Made by a program: the position numbers and the translations under genes. Positions 17,474-26,795 of a DNA stretch of 58,950 bases are shown here, in pieces (position 1 is the stretch's first letter; each line of letters opens with the position of its first letter). Location of the stretch: assembly GCA_946538615.1 (NCBI GenBank), contig CAMNGW010000002.1:1-58950 (forward strand). The letters are read 5' to 3'. The notes below the pieces were generated by a model that was not told the origin of the DNA, made no database searches, and saw only the letters and a program-made list of their open reading frames with translations. The stretch is from an uncultured Clostridia bacterium. GTDB taxonomy: Bacteria > Bacillota > Clostridia > Christensenellales > Aristaeellaceae.

Positions 17474-17767
17474 TCACAGACCATCAGATGAATCATCCGA
17501 TGACAGATCAATCACCCTGTAACCGTTCTCCACAGCCCATGAATAAGCATAGCTCCCGCCAACAGCAAAAATCAGCATATCCTTTGGGAAAGCATCAGGT
17601 GCAATCCATCTGACAGACGAAGGAATACAGACAGACCCGGCAGGTATATGTCTGTATGTTTCCGCATCGATTTTCTGAAGATCCGCAGGCAAAACGATCA
17701 TTTGATCACCTCTTCCGGTAGCAAAAAGACAGACCGGGACACAAAAAAGAGCATAAATGTTTCTCAA
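17474..17767 (-). CDS. short leucine-rich-repeat (BspA/LRR_5-type) protein or fragment
   Basis: The sequence IVLPADLQKIDAETYRHIPAGSVCIPSSVRWIAPDAFPK ... VGGSYAYSWAVENGYRVIDL is the tail of a BspA-type leucine-rich repeat protein: a 'lp..l..I...af' repeat, a second repeat and the 'gSyA..wA..ngy.fi.l' end block common in Clostridia. The ORF-track start is a TTG giving 97 residues with a signal-like N-terminus. A better-supported start is the ATG at 17701 behind GAGGTG, giving 75 residues without a signal. Either a tiny stand-alone protein or what is left of a larger surface protein. Confidence 0.6.
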   Translation of the reverse strand: MRNIYALFCVPVCLFATGRGDQMIVLPADLQKIDAETYRHIPAGSVCIPSSVRWIAPDAFPKDMLIFAVGGSYAYSWAVENGYRVIDLSSDDSSDGL

Positions 17768-18475
17768 TCATATAAATTGTCATACTTACAGAAGGTATAC
17801 GCACCAGTTTCCCTGCTTCACAGTATATATCGTTCTTCAGAAAAGTCAAGAATATCCCAATAATCAGCCATAAACCTTATAATCATGTTCATTGCCGGTT
17901 ACTGTTCACGGCCCACCACCCATAATAGATCTGGAATCCGGTGCATGCTTTCTGTCTTTTCAGTACCCTGCCATTTCTGAACATCTGGGACATTTTCCTT
18001 CATCTTGACATCCTCAAAGACATCACTTACTATTATCCCCGTTATTCATTTGCCACAATCAAGGCAGATAAAGCATGTTCTGAAACATGGCAGACAGCAC
18101 CCATAACCCAGAAGCGGTGCAAACCTGTCCATCAAGGCAGACAATGTCCCTTTTCCCATTTTTACAGATAAGATGGGCAGCGGATCACCTCACATGGATC
18201 ATCCACAGCTATCCGTTCCTTTTCCATGGCATTCCATACAGCCCTCTGCCCGGATACCTGTCAGGGCCAGGCGGGAACATCCGGGATTACAGTCTGTACC
18301 ATCCTGCAAAACAAAAGCACATATTTATGAAAACGTACCCGCTGAAGACGTACATCAGCAGAATGATCCTTCCTGGTACCACTTCCTTCAACTGTATGCT
18401 GTACAGCCGGAAGGTCCAGGGACGTCACCACGGCATGCCATGCCGCTGTGCGGGGAAACAGAAGGAGAATGTGAT
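17768..18475. other. intergenic region without a recognisable gene
   Basis: About 700 bases. I see no gene, terminator or clear promoter; ORF-track entries here look like chance. Confidence 0.5.
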
Positions 18476-19471
18476 ATGAAACCAGAAATTCAGACCCTCT
18501 GTGATTTGTTTATACTTAACCGTGACAGAACAAAAAAAGCATTTCCCTGGGAGAACAGTCAGGTTTTTTCCATCTGCTCCAATCTTTTCTGTGCCAAAGG
18601 TATGGAAGCGGACATCGACAGCATGAAGCATTGCAAGGAAATCATCCATAAGCAGACAGGCATCTTTTCCAACTTCCGTGGGCATATGGAACCCGTTCTT
18701 GCCTGTATGATGGCTCTGGGTTCATCTCCGGAAAAGCAGATGGCACAGGCTCTGGAAAACTATCAGGAACTGAAACAGGAATTCTGGGGTTCTGAATATC
18801 TGGCCCTGGCGGCTTTCCTGCTCACTGACGTCTCGCCGCTTTCACTGGATGGGGACAAAATCGTCCGGGGCAGAAGTATTTATGACCGCATGAAGAAGGA
18901 GCATCCTTTCCTCACCTCTTCCGAGGACAGCATTTTTGCTTTGCTCATGGCCTATTCAGACAAAAGTGATGACCAGCTGATCAACGATATGGAAGCTGCT
19001 TACAAGATCCTGAAGGCCCGGTTCCATTTTGTTTCCAATACCCTCCAGACCGTTTCCCATGTTCTGGCGCTCTCTTCTGACAATCCTGAAACATCATCTG
19101 ACAGACTGATTGCACTGTATGAGGCGGTCCGCAACAGGGGCGTCAAATATGGACGTGATTACCATATGTCCTCCCTGGCTGCCCTGACGCTTATGACAGA
19201 GGACCTCGACAGCACCGCAGAGGAAATTCAGGAAGTGGATGAGTTCCTCTCCCATCAGAAGGGGTACGGCATTTTCCTTGGTCCCGGCAAAGCTGTCCGT
19301 GCCATGCATGCCGCCCTCATCGTCTCGGACCAGTATGCCCAGCGTGGTCAGATGGATACAGCTGCCATGGCGGGCACCCTGAGCATGATCATTGCACAGG
19401 AGATCGCCATGATGGTCGTTATCTCTTCCAGCATTACAGCCTCGGCCTCGTCATCCTCTTCAAACCAATAA
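18476..19471 (+). CDS. DUF4003 family protein
   Basis: 331 residues from the ATG at 18476, which has GAAGGAGA upstream; the extra 101 codons in the ORF track are not supported. Mostly helical. Recognisable family features are SNLFCAKGMEADIDSMKHCKEIIHKQTGIFSNFRG near the start, RSIYDRMKKEHPFLTSSEDSIFALLMAYSD in the middle and a low-complexity Ser/Ala tail (SSSITASASSSSSNQ). DUF4003 proteins are found in Bacillota and have no known biochemical role. Single gene with a strong terminator directly behind it. Confidence 0.85.
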   Translation: MKPEIQTLCDLFILNRDRTKKAFPWENSQVFSICSNLFCAKGMEADIDSMKHCKEIIHKQTGIFSNFRGHMEPVLACMMALGSSPEKQMAQALENYQELKQEFWGSEYLALAAFLLTDVSPLSLDGDKIVRGRSIYDRMKKEHPFLTSSEDSIFALLMAYSDKSDDQLINDMEAAYKILKARFHFVSNTLQTVSHVLALSSDNPETSSDRLIALYEAVRNRGVKYGRDYHMSSLAALTLMTEDLDSTAEEIQEVDEFLSHQKGYGIFLGPGKAVRAMHAALIVSDQYAQRGQMDTAAMAGTLSMIIAQEIAMMVVISSSITASASSSSSNQ

Positions 19472-19486
19472 GCAGCAGAATATACC

Positions 19487-19516
19487 GCAAAAAGCAGCCG
19501 CATGGCTGCTTTTTGC
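19487..19516 (+). terminator. terminator of the DUF4003 gene
   Basis: GCAAAAAGCAGCC and GGCTGCTTTTTGC form a perfect 13-bp stem around GCAT; the T tract is inside the descending arm. Confidence 0.85.
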
Positions 19517-19662
19517 ATCAGGAGTTCCAGCGTGCTGCGCAGCATAATCGCTGCGCATGCACCTGCCTGAATTCAGCAAAACCACGCCCTTTACAGGGGG
19601 TGACCATTGTCTTTTCCCGGTATATGCCTGTCATAAGAACATCAGAAAAACAATGGCAACTC

Positions 19663-19691
19663 TTGACGCTGACTGTCTCAGGTCATATGAT
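19663..19691 (+). promoter_or_regulatory. promoter of the amino acid ABC operon
   Basis: TTGACG, 17 bases, TATGAT, about 60 bases before the binding-protein start; close to the SigA consensus. Confidence 0.7.
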
Positions 19692-19756
19692 TCGACTATC
19701 CAGGCGAGGGAGCTGCTGGGAGCAGTTCCCTTTCTTCATTAAGGGAGGTTCTTAAA

Positions 19757-20497
19757 ATGAAACGGATTTTTTTGGCTTTGCTGGCTGTATGTGTGCTGCT
19801 TGCCTCATGTGCATTCGCAGAAGATTATGCCATTGCTACCGATACTGCGTTCCGTCCTTTCGAATTTGTCGATGAGACCGGCAAACTGGTAGGTATTGAT
19901 GTGGATATTCTGACAGCTGTGGCCCAGGACCAGGGCTTCACTTTCACCATTGAGCCGCTGGGCTGGGATGCTTCCATTGCTGCCTGCCAGGCAGGTCAGA
20001 AAGATGGCATGATTGCCGGCGCTTCCATCACAGAGGAACGCAAGCAGTCAGGATGGATCTTCTCCGACGGCTACTATAACGCCACCCAGTCCATGGCTGT
20101 TGCACAGGGCAGTACAATCACCGGTTTTGATGGCCTGAAGGGTAAAAATGTGGCTGTGAAATTCGGAACCATGAGCAAAAACTATGCAGACAGCCTGTCT
20201 GAGCAGTACGGTTTTACCGTGATGACCTTTGAATCCAGCCCTGATATTTATCAGGCTGTCATCGGCGGCCAGTGTGCTGCCTGCTTCGACGATACACCGA
20301 TCATGGCTGACTATATCAAAGTGAACGGTGTACCGCTCCAGCTTGTGGATGGGACCGCCAATGAGGGTGCAGATTATGGCTTTGCCGTATTCAGCCCTGA
20401 TAAGCAGGAACTGGTGGACAAGTTCAATGCTGGTCTTGCCAATATCAAAGCCAATGGCACATATGACGAAATCATTGCAAAGTACCTTGGCGAATAA
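19757..20497 (+). CDS. polar amino acid ABC transporter, substrate-binding protein
   Basis: 246 residues, family 3 solute-binding protein. Signal sequence MKRIFLALLAVCVLLASCAFAED contains a good lipobox (LASC), so it is probably a lipoprotein, although AFA-ED could also be cut by signal peptidase I. The mature part opens YAIATDTAFRPFEFVDETGKLVGIDVDIL, the signature of the glutamine/histidine-type binders, with FSDGYYNATQSMAV and a second-lobe YGFAVFSPDKQELVDKFNAGL. First gene of the operon with permease, ATPase and amidotransferase. GGGAGG precedes the ATG. The exact amino acid is not evident. Confidence 0.92.
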   Translation: MKRIFLALLAVCVLLASCAFAEDYAIATDTAFRPFEFVDETGKLVGIDVDILTAVAQDQGFTFTIEPLGWDASIAACQAGQKDGMIAGASITEERKQSGWIFSDGYYNATQSMAVAQGSTITGFDGLKGKNVAVKFGTMSKNYADSLSEQYGFTVMTFESSPDIYQAVIGGQCAACFDDTPIMADYIKVNGVPLQLVDGTANEGADYGFAVFSPDKQELVDKFNAGLANIKANGTYDEIIAKYLGE

Positions 20498-20529
20498 CAC
20501 ATTTCCAACCTGTTTGAATCTCAGATTTC

Positions 20530-20555
20530 AGAAGGGGCGTAACAGCGCCCCTTCT
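20530..20555 (+). terminator. intercistronic stem-loop (attenuator) between binding protein and permease
   Basis: AGAAGGGGCG and CGCCCCTTCT pair perfectly (10 bp) around a 6-base loop, with only two T residues after. It probably ends part of the transcripts or protects the upstream message, giving more binding protein than permease. Confidence 0.65.
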
Positions 20556-20584
20556 TGTCTGAACAGATAAGAGGGGTGCTGGCC

Positions 20585-21256
20585 TTGATCAGAATCATTT
20601 CAGTCTACGGAACGCTGCTGCTGACTGCAATGGGGCAGACGCTGCTGCTTGCTCTTTACGGTCTTTTCTTTGCCTGCATCATCGGAATGATTGTCGGTAT
20701 CATGAGCGTACTTCACAGCCGTGTCTGTCGGGCGATTGCTGCTGTGTTTGTCAACCTGATCCGCGGCGTTCCCATGATCGTGCTGGCATACACCATCTAT
20801 TTTGGCATTCCATATCTCTGGAATAACGTGCTGGGCTATGGCGGCATGACGCTGACGGCCCTTCGTGCAGGAACAATTGCCCTGTCCGTCAACTGCGGAG
20901 CCTACATGGCAGAAATCATCCGCGCCGGCATCGGTTCTGTAGATCCGGGTCAGATGGAAGCCGCACGGAGTCTTGGACTCCCCTATTGGCGCGCCATGCA
21001 GCGGGTGGTGCTGCCGCAGGCTATCCGCACCATGATTCCAAGCATCATCAACCAGTTTATTATCACCCTCAAAGACACTTCGATCCTTTCTGTTATTGGT
21101 TTCCCGGAACTGGTGAACACTGCAAAAAACATCATCTCCGCCACCTTCATGTCCTTCCAGACCTGGGCCGTGGTTGGTATGATGTACCTCGTGGTCATTC
21201 TGCTCCTGCAGCAGGCAGCAAAAGCACTTGAGAGGAGGCTGCGCTATGAAGCCTGA
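20585..21256 (+). CDS. polar amino acid ABC transporter, permease
   Basis: 223 residues from a TTG at 20585 with AGAGGGG upstream; the ORF-track start at 20555 lies inside the intercistronic hairpin and is unlikely. About five transmembrane segments. The EAA-type cytoplasmic loop is [37 protein letters not shown], characteristic of HisM/GlnP-type permeases, as is [22 protein letters not shown]. It probably works as a homodimer because only one permease is encoded. The stop overlaps the ATPase start. Confidence 0.92.
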   Translation: MIRIISVYGTLLLTAMGQTLLLALYGLFFACIIGMIVGIMSVLHSRVCRAIAAVFVNLIRGVPMIVLAYTIYFGIPYLWNNVLGYGGMTLTALRAGTIALSVNCGAYMAEIIRAGIGSVDPGQMEAARSLGLPYWRAMQRVVLPQAIRTMIPSIINQFIITLKDTSILSVIGFPELVNTAKNIISATFMSFQTWAVVGMMYLVVILLLQQAAKALERRLRYEA

Positions 21257-21986
21257 TCGTCCCCGGATCCGGGTGAAACATCTGACAAAGCATTTCGGCA
21301 AATTGAAAGTCCTGCAGGATATCAGCTTGACCATTGCTGAAGGCGAAGTCGTGGTGATTATCGGACCTTCCGGAAGCGGTAAGAGCACATTTCTGCGGTG
21401 CCTCAATAAGCTGGAGGAGCCGACTTCCGGGCAGATTATCATTGATGGATCAGAAATCACCGATAAAAAAGTGAACATCAACAAAGTGCGTGAGCGTGTG
21501 GGCATGGTGTTCCAGCACTTTAATCTTTTCAACAACATGAACGTGCTGCGCAATCTCATGTTGGCCCCTGTGGACCTGAAAAAAGCAGACAAAGCAGATG
21601 CAGAAAAAAACGCCAGGGAGATGCTGGCCCGGGTAGGTCTTTCAGATAAAGCGGATGTCTATCCTCATCAGCTGTCCGGCGGACAAAAGCAGCGTGTGGC
21701 CATTGCCAGGGCCCTGTGCATGAAACCGGACATCATGCTCTTTGATGAGCCCACCTCGGCCCTTGATCCGGAAATGGTTGGCGAAGTCCTTGAGGTCATG
21801 AAGGAGCTTGCTAAAGCCGGCATGACCATGGTGGTCGTCACACATGAAATGGGATTTGCCCGTGAGGTTGCGGACCGTGTGCTTTTTATGGATGAAGGAC
21901 ACATCCTTGAGGAAGGGACGCCTCAGGAACTGTTTTTCCATCCTCAGAATCCCAGGACACAGGATTTCCTGAACAAGGTTCTGTAA
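21246..21986 (+). CDS. polar amino acid ABC transporter, ATP-binding protein
   Basis: 246 residues from the ATG at 21246, preceded by GAGGAGG; the gene overlaps the permease by 11 bases. Complete ABC ATPase: Walker [11 protein letters not shown]-loop [11 protein letters not shown], signature LSGGQKQR, Walker [16 protein letters not shown] and switch His VVTHEMGFA. The wording [13 protein letters not shown] ... [16 protein letters not shown] is that of the GlnQ/HisP subfamily. Confidence 0.95.
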   Translation: MKPDRPRIRVKHLTKHFGKLKVLQDISLTIAEGEVVVIIGPSGSGKSTFLRCLNKLEEPTSGQIIIDGSEITDKKVNINKVRERVGMVFQHFNLFNNMNVLRNLMLAPVDLKKADKADAEKNAREMLARVGLSDKADVYPHQLSGGQKQRVAIARALCMKPDIMLFDEPTSALDPEMVGEVLEVMKELAKAGMTMVVVTHEMGFAREVADRVLFMDEGHILEEGTPQELFFHPQNPRTQDFLNKVL

Positions 21987-22001
21987 AATGGAGGCGTCTG
22001 C

Positions 22002-22709
22002 ATGAAACCGATGATTGGCGTAATGCCGCTGTGGGATGATGATAAAGAAAGTCTGTGGATGCTGCCCGGCTATATGGACGGCACAGCACAGGCAGGCGGG
22101 ATCCCTTTCATGTTCCCTCTCACAGACAATGAAGACGACCTCTTACGTCTGTGTAATGTGTGTAACGGCTTTCTTTTCACGGGCGGGCATGATGTTTCCC
22201 CTTCAGTGTATGGCCAGTCGCCTCTGCCCGGCCTCGTCTTTCCCTGTGAAAAGCGCGACCGGCTGGAACACATCGTCCTCAGGTACGCTTTACAGAAGGA
22301 CAGGCCTGTTCTGGGCATCTGCCGGGGCATCCAGTTCATCAACGCTGCCCTGGGCGGAACACTCTATCAGGACCTTCCCCTTCAGCACCCCTCCTCCGTC
22401 AGCCATCACCAGCATGCTCCCTATGACCGTCCGGCCCATGAGGTGCACCTTTCACAAGGTTCTCCTCTCCGGAAGTGCCTGAATGCTGAAACCATCGCTG
22501 TAAACAGTTACCACCACCAGGCCATATGCACGCTCTCTGAGGAACTGTCCGCCATGGCAGTGTCAGACGACGGCCTGGTTGAAGCCGTTTGGCGGCCCGC
22601 CAGCCGCTTTCTGTGGGCAGTTCAATGGCACCCTGAATTTGTCTATCTGAAAGATGCCAACAGCCGGAAAATTTTCAGCGCCTTTGTCAGTGCTGCAGGC
22701 AGTCTGTAA
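22002..22709 (+). CDS. class I glutamine amidotransferase, gamma-glutamyl-GABA hydrolase type (peptidase C26)
   Basis: 235 residues. The nucleophile Cys is in LGICRGIQFINAALGGTLYQDL near residue 105; His and Glu of the triad are in WAVQWHPEFVY near residue 208. The start IGVMPLWDDDKESLWMLPGYMDGTAQAGGIPFMFPLT matches the PuuD/YvdE-like family, which removes gamma-linked glutamate from small molecules. It follows the ATPase by 15 bases and ends at a strong terminator, so the transporter may import a gamma-glutamyl compound that this enzyme splits (inference). Confidence 0.9.
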   Translation: MKPMIGVMPLWDDDKESLWMLPGYMDGTAQAGGIPFMFPLTDNEDDLLRLCNVCNGFLFTGGHDVSPSVYGQSPLPGLVFPCEKRDRLEHIVLRYALQKDRPVLGICRGIQFINAALGGTLYQDLPLQHPSSVSHHQHAPYDRPAHEVHLSQGSPLRKCLNAETIAVNSYHHQAICTLSEELSAMAVSDDGLVEAVWRPASRFLWAVQWHPEFVYLKDANSRKIFSAFVSAAGSL

Positions 22710-22739
22710 AGGATCAGTCCTCTGGCGGCCCAACAGGAT

Positions 22740-22778
22740 AAAGGCCATCTTCCTTTGCTGAAAGGAAGATGGCCTTTT
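22740..22778 (+). terminator. terminator of the amino acid ABC operon
   Basis: A perfect 17-bp stem (AAAGGCCATCTTCCTTT and its complement) around GCTG, ending in TTTT. It could also work on the other strand for the convergent sialidase gene. Confidence 0.9.
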
Positions 22779-22984
22779 GATTTGCCTGAAGCTGTTCCCT
22801 GTCCCGCAGGTGAAATCCTTCCTGCCCCTTCAAGGGCTCCCATCAGAAGCTTCCCCGCTGCACGTGACCCATATTGCCCATCAGGCCCTGACTGCTCCGG
22901 GGACAAAGCCGTATTCCGGGCTTTCCCTTCCTGAAAAGGGCCCGTATGGTGTGCCATCCGGGCATGGAACTGACAAACCGTTTT

Positions 22985-24058
22985 TCATCTGTCGCCTGAG
23001 GCGTGTTCCACCCAGTCGAATTCCCAGCAGGCTATATTCTCCCGCTTGTAGGTATAGGTGATCCAGATATGGTTCTCTCTGGAAGCAATGGAAGGATATG
23101 AAAATTCGCCCGGGCCGTCTTCCAGGTCGCCTATTTTTTCCCAGCTTGTCCCATGATCAAGGGACACAAAGACAGATAAGGGGGAACGCGCGCCAAAATT
23201 CTCACTGACCGGGTTGCACACCAGCAGGATCACGCCATTGTCCAGTCTTGTCAGATCGAGGCCGCTGTTGTTGTTGGGCATCTGTGTGGGGTACGCTTCG
23301 CACCACGTTCTCCCGTTGTCCTGTGAATCGGTGCGGTAAATCTTTCCCTCTCCGCTTCGCAGCAGGGCATGTACGCCTGCCTCATCCTCCCACAGGGCGG
23401 GCTGGATCACCCCTCGCCCATGGGCATATTCCGCAGGGACCTGCGCATAGTCAAACGTTTCCCCGGCAAGACGGGCACGCTCCATGGCACTCTGCCATTT
23501 TTTCAGACCCTCATCCAGATGTCCTGTGCCTCTGGCCTCTATCAGACCGGATTTTGTCCAGGTTCTGCAGTCATCATCCGAATAATCCATGAAACAGCGC
23601 CATAAGCCGCGCTCCACAGAGGCAGGTGCCAATACCCGGCCGCTTTTGAGCCTTATGGGTTTATTTCTCACCGGCCCCCTGCCGCCGCTGACATCTCCGG
23701 GGACCAGCTCACGCGCCCCGGACCATGTCTCTCCCAGATCGCTGGACTCAATCACATATGTGCGCCAGTCCGCAATAGGATACCCCTTTTTAAAGAACAG
23801 AAGGATCCGGCCGTCCTCTGCCTGAAACAGCACAGGGTTCCAATGGGCCTCCATTGAGGATGCCACGCAGCGTGCTTCACCGAATCCTCTTCCATCTTTG
23901 CGCGCAAGCCAGATTGAGACATCATTGGAGCCCTCGCGGCTTCCGCCGAACCAGGCTACCAGTACGCGGCCGTCAGAAAGCGGCAGTACTGTAGAGGCAT
24001 GATGGGCCAGTGTCTTCCTGTCCCTGATGACAAGCTGATGTGTTCTGAATTGCAACAT
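22985..24058 (-). CDS. sialidase-fold (BNR/Asp-box) protein
   Basis: 357 residues with no signal peptide. Four Asp boxes (SxDxGxTW-like) mark a six-bladed propeller: SSDLGETW, SDDDCRTW (weaker), SQDNGRTW and SLDHGTSW. The opening block HHASTVLPLSDGRVLVAWFGGSREG and NNNSGLDLTRLDNGVILLVCNPV resemble the intracellular 'exo-alpha-sialidase' group of Clostridia and Bacteroidota. True sialidase activity is uncertain because related propellers act on other glycans. A cytoplasmic place implies imported oligosaccharides. It lies on the same strand as the AgrC-like kinase, about 200 bases downstream of it. Confidence 0.82.
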   Translation of the reverse strand: MLQFRTHQLVIRDRKTLAHHASTVLPLSDGRVLVAWFGGSREGSNDVSIWLARKDGRGFGEARCVASSMEAHWNPVLFQAEDGRILLFFKKGYPIADWRTYVIESSDLGETWSGARELVPGDVSGGRGPVRNKPIRLKSGRVLAPASVERGLWRCFMDYSDDDCRTWTKSGLIEARGTGHLDEGLKKWQSAMERARLAGETFDYAQVPAEYAHGRGVIQPALWEDEAGVHALLRSGEGKIYRTDSQDNGRTWCEAYPTQMPNNNSGLDLTRLDNGVILLVCNPVSENFGARSPLSVFVSLDHGTSWEKIGDLEDGPGEFSYPSIASRENHIWITYTYKRENIACWEFDWVEHASGDR

Positions 24059-24253
24059 AACTCTTCGCCGTATTTACGGCAGCTCCTTTGCCAGCATTCT
24101 GTACCGTGCAACTCACGGTCCGGCCCTCCGGGGCCTGAACCGTTCCCCTCCGGTGCCATTTTCCATGGATCGGCCGCCATTGCCATCAGGCTGCACAGGT
24201 ACATGTTCCTCAGTGTGTACCAGTCATAGTGAAAAAGACAGGCCAGGATGTCT

Positions 24254-25618
24254 TTATGGGATCATGATTTCCAGGTAGAAAATCTGGTCCTCTGTCCGCA
24301 CCTCGATTTCCCCTCCATATGCACGCACAATGCTGCTGATGCTCTTGAGTCCAAAACCATGGTTCACAGCGTCTCTTTTTTGGGTACGCGGCAGGCCGTT
24401 GTGCAGGTCAAGTGTGCCCTCATAGTAATTTTCAAGCTGAATATACAGCATGGTCCCCTCATCCAGAATAGACAGGCTGATGACTTTCTTGCCGGGGTCC
24501 CGGATCTTCTCAACGCTCTCTATGGCATTATCCAGTGCGTTCCCCAAAAGGGTGTACAGGTCCAGCAGGCGGATCTTCTGCAGCTGTCTGGTATTCACCA
24601 TACAGGAAAGGCGGATCTGCCGGTTCACACAGTATACGTTCTTTTCTGTCAGCAGGATATCCAGTGCTTCATTGCCTGTTTTTACCACTGCGTCATAAAA
24701 ATCAATTGCTCTGCTGGTTTCCTGAAGCTGCCGTTTTCTCTCCTCATCCGATACCAGAGCCAGTGCCTGCAGCTGATGCTTGAGGTCATGCGTCTTCCGG
24801 TTGATCATCTCAATGTTCTCTCTGGAAAACTCATACTGTGTCTTTCTGTTCTGTGACAGCTGTACCATGATCTCCTTCTCTGCCTGCAGGGCTGTATGCT
24901 GATAAATGTACCACATGACAATATTCATGACGGTGCATAGCACAATCATAATGAAAACCACAAAAAACTGAAGGTAGCGGTACATATCTGCCAGCTCCGC
25001 ATAGGAAGAAAGCGGCAGGATCATCTCTTCCACCGTATATTTTGCACCGGAGAGAATGGCTGTGTAAGACAGATAAATCAGGAGGAACAGGGCGGCGGTG
25101 GCTTTGTCATTGTGCAGGTGCACCAGCTCGTCCCGCCGCATCCGTTTTTCCATAAGCCGGCTGATGACAAAATACAGTATGGTGTATAACGCCGCCATGC
25201 CTGTTATGTAATAGACGGGGTGTTCCTGCGGGAAATCAGGAAAAAGGATATACACAAACAGATTGCGGACCAGTACCGTCAGAATCGTTTCCGAAAAAGA
25301 CGCCAGCATCATGCGGAACAGCGCACTTGCCCAGGTGGCCTCATAGCAGAAAAAAATAAACGCCAGGGGAACAAAGCTCATTCCCAGCCAATAAGGCGCA
25401 ATGGCCAGCGGCGTAACCTGATAGAACTGTTCCACCGCCTTGCGCAGCGGAACATACGCAAATGCCAGCAGGCAGCACAAAGCACCTCCGAGGGCTATGC
25501 GCCTCAGATAATGCGCTTTGTGCACCAGGGCATGGCGGCACAGTATGATGCACAGTGCCAGGATGCCTGTCATATAGCGGAACTGGTCCAGATAAGCCAG
25601 AAAAACTCCCATTTCCAT
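24254..25618 (-). CDS. GHKL-domain (AgrC-like) sensor histidine kinase
   Basis: 454 residues. The N-terminal half has about six transmembrane segments (ILALCIILCRH, LGGALCCLLAFAYVPL, FVPLAFIFFCY, VYYITGMAALYTILYFVI, ALFLLIYLSYTAIL, FFVVFIMIVLCTVMNIVMWYIY). Then follow the phosphoacceptor region IEMINRKTHDLKHQLQALAL and the ATPase core LYTLLGNALDNAIESVEKI ... HGFGLKSISSIVRAYGG. This is the peptide-sensing HPK10-type layout. The ATG at 25618 overlaps the regulator stop by one base (TGATG); the ORF-track start is a GTG one codon earlier. Its partner regulator is interrupted. Confidence 0.9.
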   Translation of the reverse strand: MEMGVFLAYLDQFRYMTGILALCIILCRHALVHKAHYLRRIALGGALCCLLAFAYVPLRKAVEQFYQVTPLAIAPYWLGMSFVPLAFIFFCYEATWASALFRMMLASFSETILTVLVRNLFVYILFPDFPQEHPVYYITGMAALYTILYFVISRLMEKRMRRDELVHLHNDKATAALFLLIYLSYTAILSGAKYTVEEMILPLSSYAELADMYRYLQFFVVFIMIVLCTVMNIVMWYIYQHTALQAEKEIMVQLSQNRKTQYEFSRENIEMINRKTHDLKHQLQALALVSDEERKRQLQETSRAIDFYDAVVKTGNEALDILLTEKNVYCVNRQIRLSCMVNTRQLQKIRLLDLYTLLGNALDNAIESVEKIRDPGKKVISLSILDEGTMLYIQLENYYEGTLDLHNGLPRTQKRDAVNHGFGLKSISSIVRAYGGEIEVRTEDQIFYLEIMIP

Positions 25619-25929
25619 CACCTGTGCAGATAAGCCATATATTTTTTCATCATTTCCTCTTTATATGTCCTTCCAAGAGGCACACTGAGATTGTCTACGA
25701 TCACATCCGAAGCATGGATCTCTTTCAGATGCCTTAAATTCACCAGATACGACTTGTGGCAGCGGGCAAAATGATATTCCTGCAAAACGGTTTCATGTTC
25801 TCTCATGCTGGCACGCACACGGTATTCCTGTGTCTGAGTGTGATAAATCACATAATGGGCCATGACTTCCACATACAGGATCGCATCCGTGCGGAGCACA
25901 GCCGGTCCATTCACGGTATCGATGAACAC
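25618..25929 (-). CDS. LytTR DNA-binding domain, second half of a split response regulator
   Basis: 103 residues from a GTG at 25929. The LytTR pattern is complete: DAILYVEVMAHYVIYHTQTQEYRVRASMREHETVL, FARCHKSYLVNLRHLKEI, VPLGRTYKEEMMKKYMAYL. It is in the same frame as the upstream receiver domain and separated from it by a TAG at 25942-25944 and four codons. AAGGA lies 7 bases before the GTG, so it could be translated as a free DNA-binding protein. The stop overlaps the kinase start. Alternatives are a nonsense mutation or a sequencing error in a normal LytTR regulator. Confidence 0.8.
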   Translation of the reverse strand: MFIDTVNGPAVLRTDAILYVEVMAHYVIYHTQTQEYRVRASMREHETVLQEYHFARCHKSYLVNLRHLKEIHASDVIVDNLSVPLGRTYKEEMMKKYMAYLHR

Positions 25930-25941
25930 CTGCGTATCCTT

Positions 25942-26316
25942 CTACCGCTCAGCTCTGCGCACTGCTTTATGGAACTTCATGGCGAAATCATAATACCCTA
26001 TGGGTTTGATCATATAGTCCACGGCATCCACTTCGTATCCGTTGATGGCATACTGGGCGATATGGGTGATAAACAGGATCACAACCGCATCATCCTGTTC
26101 CCTGATTTTCCTTGCGGCATCAAGTCCGTTGGTCCCGGGCATGTCAATGTCAAAGATAATGATATCAAAATTCTGGTCCGCATCCTGCAGGAGAGCGTCT
26201 GCGGAAGACAGTGGGACAGCAGATATGGCCATCTTCTTTTCCTGTGCAAACTGTTCAACAAAAGCCAACAGCTGTTCCCGCATCGCCTGTTCATCGTCCA
26301 CCAGCGCAACACGCAT
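25942..26316 (-). CDS. receiver domain, first half of a split LytTR response regulator
   Basis: 124 residues, exactly one receiver domain: acidic pocket VALVDDEQAM, phosphorylated Asp in IIIFDIDMPGTNGLDAARKI, Thr in VILFITHIAQYAINGYEVDAVDYMIKPIG with the conserved Lys. It ends at a TAG right after the last helix (FHKAVRRAER), where the linker to the LytTR domain would begin. A GGGGGAGAG site precedes the ATG. The same-frame continuation is the LytTR domain listed separately. Confidence 0.85.
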   Translation of the reverse strand: MRVALVDDEQAMREQLLAFVEQFAQEKKMAISAVPLSSADALLQDADQNFDIIIFDIDMPGTNGLDAARKIREQDDAVVILFITHIAQYAINGYEVDAVDYMIKPIGYYDFAMKFHKAVRRAER

Positions 26317-26756
26317 CGCTCTGCTCTCCCCCTTCGGATCGTACTTTCCTGCGCTTACCGGAATGCTCCGGACCCTGTCCCCATCCCGGGGAACTCAGCT
26401 GCGGCCAAGGTGAAGCGTCCCGCTCCTTTTGCTGCATCTGTCCGTTACCTCATGTCTGTTCAGGGAAACCGCGGCCATTCCCATCCCTGTCCCCGTTCCC
26501 CTGCACCGGCCTTATCTGTACCTTTGCCCTTTGACAGCGCCTCATACAACATATGTACCTTTCATCAGTATAGTTGTCAGCGGCGTTTTTGTCCAGTTAC
26601 CGTACTGCCCCATTCCGGACACATATTGCACATAGGCATGTACCTGTCCGGGAACAGATGGACCATCCCTGCAATGCCCTGCCCTCAGTACCTGTCAGTC
26701 CATGATCCGTTTGACTGATTTGTTTTATTTGGTCTGTATTTTTCTCTTTTTGTCTA

Positions 26757-26785
26757 TTTACAAACAGGTTCAATGATGATAGTAT
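26757..26785 (+). promoter_or_regulatory. promoter of the LacI-type regulator gene
   Basis: TTTACA, 17 bases, TAGTAT. The palindromic operator begins 10 bases further on, over the expected transcription start. The rest of the 26317-26846 gap shows no other recognisable signal. Confidence 0.75.
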
Positions 26786-26795
26786 GCAGCCGTAC

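Noticed and set aside
20600-21592. 330-codon ORF opposite the amino acid permease and ATPase
   Set aside because: Shadow of two strongly conserved genes in coding frame.
25942-25944. TAG read as pyrrolysine or general stop reassignment
   Set aside because: A normal TAG stop ends another gene (3595-3597) and no tRNA-Pyl or PylS is in the window; a split gene or error is simpler.
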